Positions 1 to 5,264 of a stretch of DNA of 7,986 nucleotides are shown piece after piece. The DNA lies in NCBI GenBank assembly GCA_015522095.1, contig WAMX01000101.1, positions 1 through 7,986 on the forward strand, given 5' to 3'. This stretch comes from Nanobdellati archaeon (GTDB lineage Archaea; SpSt-1190). The translations under genes were made by a program, and so were the position numbers. The notes under the pieces are model-generated. The model saw only the letters and a program-made list of their open reading frames with translations, ran no database searches and had not been told where the DNA came from. Numbering within the stretch: the first letter of the stretch is position 1; each line of letters starts with the position of its first letter.

Positions 1-209
1 ACCTTGAGTGGGTGCAGAACCGCATGGGATACTACTGGGAGCAGGAGGAGGTGCGGAACAGGCTGAAAGAGGTCATGGACCGGGCCTTTTCGGAGGTCAA
101 GGGTGTTATGGATGAGCACGGAACCACCATGCGCGTGGCGGCGATTTCCCTTGCAGTGCGCAAGGTTGTGGCAGCAATGCGCGCCAGGGGTCAGCTCAGC
201 TCTCTGTAA
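1..209 (+). CDS. gdhA: Glutamate dehydrogenase, C-terminal fragment
   Basis: This is the last 68 codons of a gene that begins before the window; the reading frame is open from base 3 and ends in TAA at 207-209. The translation begins LEWVQNRMGYYW and continues through an acidic/basic helix to a stretch around MRVAAISLAVRKV and then AMRARG. This matches the C-terminal helices of hexameric archaeal and bacterial Glu/Leu/Phe/Val dehydrogenases, which interconvert glutamate and 2-oxoglutarate plus ammonium with NAD(P). The catalytic and nucleotide-binding parts lie outside the window, so coenzyme preference cannot be judged. The 3' end overlaps the convergent glutamate-cysteine ligase-like gene by 19 bp. 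Recognition rests on the conserved tail only, but that tail is characteristic. Confidence 0.88.
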   Translation, partial: LEWVQNRMGYYWEQEEVRNRLKEVMDRAFSEVKGVMDEHGTTMRVAAISLAVRKVVAAMRARGQLSSL

Positions 210-1663
210 AGCCTCTCCGACAGCTCCCTGGTCGCGCCTTCCACGCCCCTGAGACCTATGAGCGCCCTGAACTCCCTCGAGGGGCTATATCCTCCTTCAA
301 TCCGCTCCTTCACGGGCGCGAGATACCTATCAACCCCGTGCACATATTTCTCCAGCCCCTCAACCGCGCGCCTGTACGCTTCCGGCAGCAACGCCGATGC
401 CCTCTCTGTGCCGCCGGCGGTGTGGAGCCAAGCGTCCCGCCCGTATGCAAGCGACCTGTAGAAGTTCTCTTCCATCTTTTCGGGGTCGTCAATGTCAAGC
501 TCCCCGTGGGGGTTCAGGCCCAGCCCTATGGTGAAGAGCGCAACTGCCACACTGTCCTTCAGGGTCGGCTGCTGGTCGGGGGTGCGCACCTCAACCGCAT
601 AGACTTCCAGCCTGCCGCCAGCCCTTACCCTCGGCCGCACCCAGTCCCAGATGGTTCCCCACCACACGGCGAAGGTGCTCCCGGGGCTGTCCTCGTAGAA
701 CAGGGGACGGAAGGATCCCTCAATGTGCTCGAGCTTGTAGTCGAGAAGCTCCTGCCAGCTCTCAAGCTTCCTCCAGTACTGCCCGCCCCTGGGTGGCCTG
801 CCCGTGACATTCACGGATCCCTCCAGCACGAGGGGCTTTGCCTTCTCGAACGCAAGCTTCCTTTCTGCAAGGTAGGAGGAGTTTGCATCAACCGCCGACA
901 CGAGGGGCACCATGGAGAGGATATTGTTGTAAAACTCCCGGGTTTCCTCTGCCCGCGGGAAGGACACGGTTATGTGCAGCCCGTTTTCCACGCCCACGGA
1001 GGTCACATTGTCAAGCCTCAGCTCGCTCCCCCCTTCCAGTGGCAGGCTCACCCTGTAGTCCCCTCCCCCGAGCTCCCTGACGAGCATTCGGTACCTGTGC
1101 CGGGGGGTCATATTCTCCACGCCCAGAAGCTCGCCGAGCTCTGCCACCGGCGGCAGGCTTGCGGATAGAAGGTCCGCCCTTTCCCCGTAGACGGCCTTCA
1201 CGACCCTCCTGAGCCTCGAGGTCCTTTCCAGGTATTCCGAGAGGAGCGACTCCACGCCCCCGGCGCTCAGGGTGGCTGGCTGCTGCACTGCAACCTCGCC
1301 CTGCGACGGCCCCAGCTCGTATGTGTATGAGCCATCGCCGGGGCCGATGAGCCTGCTTATGCGCTTCCTGAGCTCGCCCTCTTCAAGCCCGTGGAACTCA
1401 GCGAGCTTCCCGAGCCTGCCATTTCCGCTCAGCTCCCTGAGTGTCTGGAGGTCCCCCCTGAGGAGTGCCACGGGAATATACATTCCTGGCGCGGCCCTGA
1501 GTTCGCTGATGAGGTGATACTCCACTTCAATCCCGAAGAGTGGCTGCCCCGCGCCATTGCCGGAGCCCTCCACGCCTTTCCCGGCAAGCTGCCATACCTG
1601 TTCGACCGCCTTTCTGCGGTCGCCGTCCGATAGCGGTCTATAGTCTTCTATCTGCTTACCCAT
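191..1663 (-). CDS. GCS2-family glutamate-cysteine ligase-like protein
   Basis: The 490-residue protein carries the landmarks of the GCS2 carboxylate-amine ligase family (plant/proteobacterial GshA, EgtA, YbdK). GIEVEYHL at about 44-51 is the ATP/Mg-binding GxExE strand. YELGPSQGE follows at 115-123, GLHITVSF at 228-235, VSAVDANSS at 255-263, and EVRTPDQQPT at 358-367, which corresponds to the family's E-x-R-x-x-D-x-Q-P region. Family members join the gamma-carboxyl of glutamate to an amine, classically cysteine, giving gamma-glutamylcysteine. The substrate here is inferred, not shown. I chose ATG 1663 because GGAGGTG (1676-1670) sits 6 nt before it; a GTG eight codons upstream (1687) has no such support and would contain the ribosome site. 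No membrane segments are seen. It converges on gdhA with a 19-bp overlap, so glutamate supply and use are neighbours. It is one of few genes here with a clear Shine-Dalgarno site and a long leader. Confidence 0.8.
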   Translation of the reverse strand: MGKQIEDYRPLSDGDRRKAVEQVWQLAGKGVEGSGNGAGQPLFGIEVEYHLISELRAAPGMYIPVALLRGDLQTLRELSGNGRLGKLAEFHGLEEGELRKRISRLIGPGDGSYTYELGPSQGEVAVQQPATLSAGGVESLLSEYLERTSRLRRVVKAVYGERADLLSASLPPVAELGELLGVENMTPRHRYRMLVRELGGGDYRVSLPLEGGSELRLDNVTSVGVENGLHITVSFPRAEETREFYNNILSMVPLVSAVDANSSYLAERKLAFEKAKPLVLEGSVNVTGRPPRGGQYWRKLESWQELLDYKLEHIEGSFRPLFYEDSPGSTFAVWWGTIWDWVRPRVRAGGRLEVYAVEVRTPDQQPTLKDSVAVALFTIGLGLNPHGELDIDDPEKMEENFYRSLAYGRDAWLHTAGGTERASALLPEAYRRAVEGLEKYVHGVDRYLAPVKERIEGGYSPSREFRALIGLRGVEGATRELSERLYRELS

Positions 1664-1669
1664 TTTCGC

Positions 1670-1676
1670 CACCTCC
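1670..1676 (-). promoter_or_regulatory. Shine-Dalgarno site of the GCS2 ligase gene
   Basis: On the minus strand GGAGGTG is followed by a 6-nt spacer and ATG at 1663. This near-perfect anti-16S match decides the start. It contrasts with the mostly leaderless genes in the window and implies that the ligase is translated from inside a leadered mRNA. Confidence 0.8.
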
Positions 1677-1705
1677 ACAGAACGCACCGGTGATGGGTCC
1701 CCCCG

Positions 1706-1771
1706 TTAGAGGTTCATCCCCTCTGGCCCCTCAATAAGAAATATCATAGCCTGCATGAGGGTGCCAGTCAT
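1706..1771 (-). CDS. Possible 21-residue leaderless upstream ORF before the GCS2 ligase
   Basis: On the minus strand an ATG at 1771 opens 21 sense codons ending in TAA at 1708-1706. The peptide begins MTGTLMQAMIF and ends GMNL; it has four internal or initial methionines besides a hydrophobic centre and no cysteine. A TATA box (1801-1794) is centred 26 nt before this ATG, the same spacing used by the leaderless genes around it. The same transcript would continue to the ligase ATG 42 nt after the stop. The stop codon lies at the foot of a small hairpin (AGAGG 1724-1720 pairing with CCTCT 1712-1708). It could be a small protein, a regulatory leader peptide, or chance in a leader. A GTG at 1774 is an alternative first codon. 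No homologue is recognised. Confidence 0.4.
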   Translation of the reverse strand: MTGTLMQAMIFLIEGPEGMNL

Positions 1772-1793
1772 CACCGCTTAAGACTTCCTGAAA

Positions 1794-1801
1794 ATTTATA
1801 T
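1794..1801 (-). promoter_or_regulatory. TATA box for the upstream ORF / GCS2 ligase transcript
   Basis: ATATAAAT on the minus strand predicts transcription starting near 1771, at the upstream-ORF ATG, leaving a leader of about 108 nt before the ligase start. A weaker AT-rich stretch around 1737-1748 could be a nearer promoter. Confidence 0.55.
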
Positions 1802-1826
1802 GCTTTGCGCCCCCTCTGCGCTTGGA

Positions 1827-1834
1827 TTTATATA
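1827..1834 (+). promoter_or_regulatory. TATA box of the M20 peptidase gene
   Basis: TTTATATA is centred 25-26 nt before ATG 1856, followed by a pyrimidine-rich tract and no Shine-Dalgarno sequence, so the transcript is probably leaderless. The divergent TATA box for the GCS2 side lies only 25 bp away. Confidence 0.75.
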
Positions 1835-1855
1835 CTCCCTTCCCTTTTCCCTCTC

Positions 1856-2923
1856 ATGTGGAAGGGTGTGCTTAAGCAGCTTGTTTCCATGAAGGGGTGG
1901 GACGCAGACGGCGCGAATGCAACTGTTGAATGGGTTGCAGGGTTCCTCCGGGACAGGGGACACGGGGTCGAAGTGTTCGAGCAGGAGGGGCACAAGAGCC
2001 TCATAGCGGGCAGCGGGAAAATTGCGCTCGTGGGGCATCTTGATGTCGTGCCCACCGACCCGAACAGCTGGGATGGCGATCCCTTCAGGCTAACGGAGAA
2101 GGGAGGCAGGCTGTATGGCAGCGGCGTGATTGACATGAAGGCGGGCTGCGCCGCCTTTGTGGACGCCTTCCTCGAGCATCCCGACTTTTTCCGTCTTATC
2201 CTGACCAGCGATGAGGAGCAGGGCGGGTTCAATGGCGCCGCCCCGATAGCCAGGCGCAGGGACGTGGAGTTTGCAATAATCGGCGAGCGCACAAACCTCC
2301 GCCTCTGCACCGCGTACAACGCCATTGTGTGGCTCAGGCTGGTTTCGAGGGGGCGCTCCACCCACGCTTCGCGCCCCTGGCTGGGGGAGAATGCCATCGA
2401 GCGGCTCTTCAGGGAGTTCCTCCTCCTGAAGGAGGTTGTTTCAAGGGTGCCGCCGGAGGTCCCGGTGGGCCAGCCAACCGTCAACCTCGGCGTGGTGGAG
2501 GGCGGTCGCCGCCCGAACATAGTGCCAGATTTCTGCGAGGCCAAGGTTGACTTGCGGGTGCCCCCTTCCATCGACCGCCACCGCCTCGTGAAGGACATAC
2601 GAGAGGCACTCTCCATTGAGGTGGAGGTTTTGCTGTCGGAGCCCCCGCTGAACACGGACCGGAACAACCCATTTGTCAGGCGGCTTGCCTCCGCCCTCTC
2701 GAAGCACGCGCCCGTGGTGGGAACATACATACGCGGCAGCAGCGATGCCCGCTTCTTTTCGGGCGAGGGCATTCCGGTCGTTGAGTTTGGTCCCACGGGA
2801 GGGAATATGCACGCCCCCAACGAGTGGGCGGACAGGAAAAGCATCGAGCTCTTTGTCAGGGTGCTCAAGGATTTCGTGGATGAGAAGGGCGAGGTGGAGT
2901 TTGATCTCACAGAAGTCCTCTGA
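1856..2923 (+). CDS. M20-family zinc metallopeptidase/deacylase (DapE/ArgE type)
   Basis: The 355-residue protein has the complete two-metal site of the M20 family. His61 and Asp63 lie in GHLDVVPT, bridging Asp93 in SGVIDMKAG, general-base Glu120 and metal ligand Glu121 in TSDEEQGG, Glu144 in GERTN, and the last His ligand His319 in GNMHAPNEW. His170 in THASRP matches the dimerisation-domain His that completes the active site in DapE-like enzymes, and GSSDARFF resembles the substrate-side GTSDGRF of DapE. The family hydrolyses N-acyl amino acids or small peptides: succinyl-diaminopimelate, acetylornithine, or LysW-linked lysine/ornithine in archaea. No lysine or arginine biosynthesis genes are adjacent, so the substrate is open. 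The start at 1856 follows from the TATA spacing; extending upstream to 1805 would put coding sequence over the promoter. The stop overlaps the convergent winged-helix gene by 17 bp. Confidence 0.88.
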   Translation: MWKGVLKQLVSMKGWDADGANATVEWVAGFLRDRGHGVEVFEQEGHKSLIAGSGKIALVGHLDVVPTDPNSWDGDPFRLTEKGGRLYGSGVIDMKAGCAAFVDAFLEHPDFFRLILTSDEEQGGFNGAAPIARRRDVEFAIIGERTNLRLCTAYNAIVWLRLVSRGRSTHASRPWLGENAIERLFREFLLLKEVVSRVPPEVPVGQPTVNLGVVEGGRRPNIVPDFCEAKVDLRVPPSIDRHRLVKDIREALSIEVEVLLSEPPLNTDRNNPFVRRLASALSKHAPVVGTYIRGSSDARFFSGEGIPVVEFGPTGGNMHAPNEWADRKSIELFVRVLKDFVDEKGEVEFDLTEVL

Positions 2924-3269
2924 ACTCCCTGGCCAGCTTTATGAGGCGGGTCCTGCCCCGTGGAAGGACCTCAATTATGCCCTTCTGCTGGAGGCTCTTC
3001 ACGGCCCTGTGAACCCTCAGCTTGTCCATCTCCCTGCTGAGATCGGACTGCAGTGCTGTCCCCTCGAAGCGAATCAGCCTGTCAATTACCGCCCGCTCGG
3101 AGGGACCCAGCATCCTGAGGATTTTTTCCCTGTCCAGCCTCTCGGCGGGTTCAATCCTCCGTGCAAGCAGGGAGTAGAAATACCACACCACGAGCGCGAA
3201 TATGCCAATCAGTAGTGCGAGCCACCACCACAGGTGCTGAAACATCATGAAACCATGACCCTCCCACAT
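2907..3269 (-). CDS. Membrane-anchored winged-helix transcription regulator
   Basis: The 120-residue protein has one Trp-rich hydrophobic segment (about 12-33, core WWWLALLIGIFALVVWYF). A basic linker and then a winged-helix domain (about 55-118) face the cytoplasm. The domain begins with LGPSERAVIDRLI; the helix-turn-helix runs through LQSDLSREMDKLRVHRAVKSL and the wing through KGIIEVLPRGRTRLIKL, as in MarR-like and other small archaeal wHTH proteins. A one-helix tether joined to a wHTH is a recurring archaeal regulator design. Its signal and targets are unknown, but it is divergent from a secreted Met/His-rich protein and thioredoxin genes, which are candidate targets. ATG 3269 is 24-25 nt from a TATA-like CATAAAAA. 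The Met pair at 3248/3245, preceded by GGGAGGG at 3265-3259, is an alternative start with little effect on the domain call. Confidence 0.72.
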   Translation of the reverse strand: MWEGHGFMMFQHLWWWLALLIGIFALVVWYFYSLLARRIEPAERLDREKILRMLGPSERAVIDRLIRFEGTALQSDLSREMDKLRVHRAVKSLQQKGIIEVLPRGRTRLIKLAREFRGLL

Positions 3270-3289
3270 ACCCGGACCACGCGCCGGTG

Positions 3290-3297
3290 TTTTTATG
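3290..3297 (-). promoter_or_regulatory. Probable TATA box of the winged-helix gene
   Basis: CATAAAAA on the minus strand is centred 24-25 nt before ATG 3269. The palindromic-looking CTATATG at 3317-3311 could instead drive this gene with a short leader and start at 3248. Confidence 0.45.
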
Positions 3298-3310
3298 GGT
3301 TTCACCAGCC

Positions 3311-3317
3311 CATATAG
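3311..3317 (+). promoter_or_regulatory. TATA box of the secreted Met/His-rich protein gene
   Basis: CATATAG is centred 27 nt before ATG 3341 and there is no Shine-Dalgarno site, so the message is probably leaderless. The element reads CTATATG on the other strand and might serve the divergent winged-helix gene as well. Confidence 0.6.
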
Positions 3318-3340
3318 TTGGTTTCACCCTTATTGCTTTT

Positions 3341-3562
3341 ATGAAGAAGATAATTGCGGCGCTCCTTGCGCTGGCTCTGGTTCCCCTTTATGGGGTGTAT
3401 GGACACGGGTTTGACGGTTCGGCTGCAGACCTCCCGAACGTATCCGAGGCCGACTGGCAGTCCTTCGTGGAGCTCCACGAAAAAATTATGGGGCACGCCC
3501 CGATGATGGGGCTTCAGGAGATGCGCGGGATGGCTGGACCGGCGGGGATGGGCTGCCATTAG
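3341..3562 (+). CDS. Small secreted Met/His-rich protein, function unknown
   Basis: The 73-residue product begins MKKIIAALLALALVPLYGVYG, a textbook signal peptide: two lysines, a hydrophobic core of about 16 residues, then small residues near position 21. It is therefore probably exported or anchored by that helix. The mature part is acidic (DLPNVSEADWQSFVELHEK) and ends in a short tail dense in potential soft-metal ligands: His46, Met50, His52, Met55, Met56, Met61, Met64, Met70, Cys72 and His73, separated by Gly/Pro/Ala. Such Met/His/Cys clusters occur in copper-handling proteins, but this is an inference from composition only; I do not recognise the family. ATG 3341 is chosen over upstream in-frame starts because of the TATA spacing and the signal peptide. 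A thioredoxin gene with its own promoter follows 41 bp downstream, and the divergent neighbour is a membrane-tethered regulator. Confidence 0.68.
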   Translation: MKKIIAALLALALVPLYGVYGHGFDGSAADLPNVSEADWQSFVELHEKIMGHAPMMGLQEMRGMAGPAGMGCH

Positions 3563-3574
3563 CCCCCCGCTATA

Positions 3575-3582
3575 TTTATAAA
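3575..3582 (+). promoter_or_regulatory. TATA box of the thioredoxin gene
   Basis: TTTATAAA inside a longer AT run (3571-3589) is centred 25-26 nt before ATG 3604, with no Shine-Dalgarno site between. This is one of the strongest promoters in the window by sequence. Confidence 0.8.
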
Positions 3583-3603
3583 TTATAAACACTCCTCCAG
3601 TTT

Positions 3604-3984
3604 ATGGATGAAGAGCTTGCACGGCTGAGGGCAAAGAAGGTGGAGGAGCTCCTCCACAGGCTTGAGCGCCCGAAGGGCAGGGTCGTCCACGCGGACTCGG
3701 TCCAGCCCTTCCTCTCGAGCGAGGGGCTGGTGGTTGTGGATTTCTATGCGGACTGGTGCATGCCCTGCCGCGTTCTCGGTCCCGTGCTCGAGCGGCTTGC
3801 CGGGGAGATGGGCTTTACCCTCGTCAAAATCAACACGGACCGGAACCCGCAGGAGGCGGCGCGCTTTGGCGTCCAGGGAATCCCCGCCGTTTTCCTGCTG
3901 AAGGGCGGCAGGGTCGTTGACAGGTTTGTGGGCGCCCAGCCGCCCGAGATTATGCGCCAGAAGGTGGGGAGATGGTTAAGATAG
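3604..3984 (+). CDS. trxA: Thioredoxin (WCMPC active site)
   Basis: This 126-residue thioredoxin reduces protein disulfides in the cytoplasm. The fold is clear: strand VVVDFYAD, active site WCMPC (Cys52, Cys55), strand FTLVKINTD, and the cis-proline loop GIPAVF (Pro94), then the final strands and helix. The active-site dipeptide is Met-Pro rather than the Gly-Pro of classical thioredoxins, a variant common among archaea and deep-branching bacteria. Before the fold is a charged helix of about 25 residues (starting MDEELARLRAKKVEEL), an extension seen on many archaeal thioredoxins; its role is unknown. No signal peptide is seen. The end overlaps the next thioredoxin-fold gene by 13 bp, so the two are very likely co-transcribed and translationally coupled. 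No thioredoxin reductase is present in the window. Confidence 0.93.
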   Translation: MDEELARLRAKKVEELLHRLERPKGRVVHADSVQPFLSSEGLVVVDFYADWCMPCRVLGPVLERLAGEMGFTLVKINTDRNPQEAARFGVQGIPAVFLLKGGRVVDRFVGAQPPEIMRQKVGRWLR

Positions 3985-4289
3985 AGCTGCTCACCAGCCC
4001 GACATGCCCTGCCTGCCCCCGGGCAAAGGAGCTCCTCCGCAGGTTCGCGAAGGAGCACGGATATTCATTGAAGGAGCTTAGCACTGCCGGCAGGGATGGC
4101 CAGAGGTGGGCGAAGCGGTATGGGGTCACGGGAACGCCCTCCTTCGTGATTAAGGGGAGCGTGAGGCCGGTCCTGAAGACGGGCGTGCCCTCCCCCGGGG
4201 AGCTCGAGCACATGGCGAAGCTGGCCAACGGCGAGGTCGAGCCGCCAAAAGGCTTATTTACGCGCCTCGCCGGGCTTTTCCGTGGCTGA
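3972..4289 (+). CDS. Mini-thioredoxin/glutaredoxin-like protein with CPAC motif
   Basis: The 105-residue protein starts directly with a strand (VKIELLTSP), then CPAC (Cys12, Cys15), helix, and the GTPSF cis-proline loop (Pro56). This is the compact arrangement of archaeal glutaredoxin-like and redox-active-disulfide small thioredoxins. About 20 C-terminal residues (after NGEVEPPKG) form a Leu/Phe/Arg amphipathic helix that could touch the membrane or a partner. It is expected to be a cytosolic thiol-disulfide carrier. GGTGGGG at 3963-3969 just before ATG 3972 gives a Shine-Dalgarno site, as expected for a gene starting inside its upstream neighbour. The stop overlaps the next membrane protein gene by 8 bp. 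Pairing with a full thioredoxin suggests a two-step relay, but the partners are not known. Confidence 0.82.
   Translation: MVKIELLTSPTCPACPRAKELLRRFAKEHGYSLKELSTAGRDGQRWAKRYGVTGTPSFVIKGSVRPVLKTGVPSPGELEHMAKLANGEVEPPKGLFTRLAGLFRG
4253..4260 (+). promoter_or_regulatory. Possible internal TATA box inside the mini-thioredoxin gene
   Basis: CTTATTTA is centred 25-26 nt before GTG 4282, and there is no clear Shine-Dalgarno site before that GTG. The downstream membrane protein could therefore be made from its own leaderless transcript. Confidence 0.4.
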
Positions 4290-4494
4290 CTACATATACG
4301 CTACCAAACTCCACCTGTATCTTATTGCCGCTTCCAACGTATTTGTGGCGGCATTGCTGGGCTACCTTTATTTCGCGGAGGGGCTCCCCCTCTTCGTGCC
4401 CGCAACCGTGATACCCTTCATGCTGCTGTTGCTGGGAGTGATGTGGGCAAGCTACAGGGGAAAGCTCCCCCTCATGAGGGTTGAGGGGCGCTAA
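4282..4494 (+). CDS. Small two-helix membrane protein, function unknown
   Basis: The 70-residue product has two hydrophobic segments, about residues 11-32 (LYLIAASNVFVAALLGYLYF) and 38-57 (FVPATVIPFMLLLLGVMWA). They are joined by a short AEGLP turn and followed by a basic tail RGKLPLMRVEGR, which by the positive-inside rule suggests a hairpin with both ends in the cytoplasm. No family is recognised. It begins at GTG inside the end of the mini-thioredoxin gene (8-bp overlap) and its stop overlaps the convergent MscS gene by 4 bp. Its position suggests a membrane partner for the redox proteins, though an internal TATA-like element may separate its expression. Confidence 0.68.
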   Translation: MADYIYATKLHLYLIAASNVFVAALLGYLYFAEGLPLFVPATVIPFMLLLLGVMWASYRGKLPLMRVEGR

Positions 4495-5264
4495 TCCTTC
4501 AGGTGGACGTCCATTTGCGGGAAGGGTATCTCAATCTTTGCCTTTGTCAGCGCCTCGTAGATTCTCTTCAGTATGCGCGTCTTCACGGCATAATTCTTGC
4601 TGGCAGGGGTCCACGCCTTCACGGTTATCTCAATGGCGGAGTCGCCGAGATTGCTCACAAAAACATCCTTTCCGGGATTCTTGAGCACGTAGGGCTCCTC
4701 ATCCAGCACGCCGTTTATAATCTCAAGTGCCCTGTCCAGCTTCGTCCCGTAGGCAACCCCCACCCTGTATTCAAAGCGGCGGGCGGAGACCCTGCGGAAA
4801 TTCTTTATTTCCGAGCCGAACACCTTCTCATTCGGGATGCGCACGGTCGGCCCCTCCCATGTCCTGACCCTCGTGCTGAGGGGCGTTATGTCGAGCACAA
4901 CTCCCGTGGTGCCCGCAATGTCCACAGCATCCCCTATGTCAAAGGGCCTGTCGAGGTAGAGGAACAGCCCTGAGATCAGGTTGCTTACCGTCTTCTGGCT
5001 GGCGAAGCCCACCGCCACGCCCACTATCCCCCCTGCGACGAGGAGGCTCTCAATCTTGAAGCCCGCAACATCGAGCGCCAGAAGAAGGACCACGAATATG
5101 AGCGCGTAGTATGAGAGGCGGGATATGTTTGCCGCCATACCGCGCGGCATCTTCTTGCGGTACTCCCTCTCGAGGAGCTTCTGGAGCCTCTTTGCCACGA
5201 TGAGCCCGACGAAGAATGTCGCCACCCCGTATCCAACCTGCAAAAGCCCGTTCACGCTTATCAT
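4491..5264 (-). CDS. mscS: MscS-family mechanosensitive ion channel
   Basis: The 257-residue protein is a compact small-conductance mechanosensitive channel, opened by membrane tension to release solutes during hypo-osmotic shock. Three hydrophobic segments are visible: about 5-26, 50-68, and the pore-lining helix from about 75-105, rich in Gly/Ala (LLVAGGIVGVAVGFASQ, then ISGLFLYLDRP). The beta domain follows with the family hallmark FDIGDAVDI, GVVLDI, TRVRTWEG and the PNEKVFGSEIKNF stretch, then an alpha/beta C-terminal domain ending in PFPQMDVHL, the usual end of this family. Length is typical. The start ATG 5264 overlaps the TGA of the upstream DUF432 gene as ATGA, with GTGGGGG ahead. A GTG three codons earlier is less likely. 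The two genes form an operon. Confidence 0.94.
   Translation of the reverse strand: MISVNGLLQVGYGVATFFVGLIVAKRLQKLLEREYRKKMPRGMAANISRLSYYALIFVVLLLALDVAGFKIESLLVAGGIVGVAVGFASQKTVSNLISGLFLYLDRPFDIGDAVDIAGTTGVVLDITPLSTRVRTWEGPTVRIPNEKVFGSEIKNFRRVSARRFEYRVGVAYGTKLDRALEIINGVLDEEPYVLKNPGKDVFVSNLGDSAIEITVKAWTPASKNYAVKTRILKRIYEALTKAKIEIPFPQMDVHLKD

Noticed and set aside
338..1168. Plus-strand ORF of 276 codons
   Set aside because: It lies wholly opposite the GCS2 ligase gene, which has family motifs throughout; the product is low-complexity Pro/His/Gly typical of a shadow frame in GC-rich DNA.
1805..1855. N-terminal extension of the M20 protein by 17 codons
   Set aside because: It would translate the TATA box and pyrimidine tract; ATG 1856 has the leaderless spacing and the M20 fold needs no extension.
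1828..2910. Minus-strand ORF of 360 codons opposite the M20 gene
   Set aside because: Long only because GC-rich codons leave few stops; its product is Ser/Arg/Pro-rich with no fold signals, while the plus strand has a complete metallopeptidase active site.
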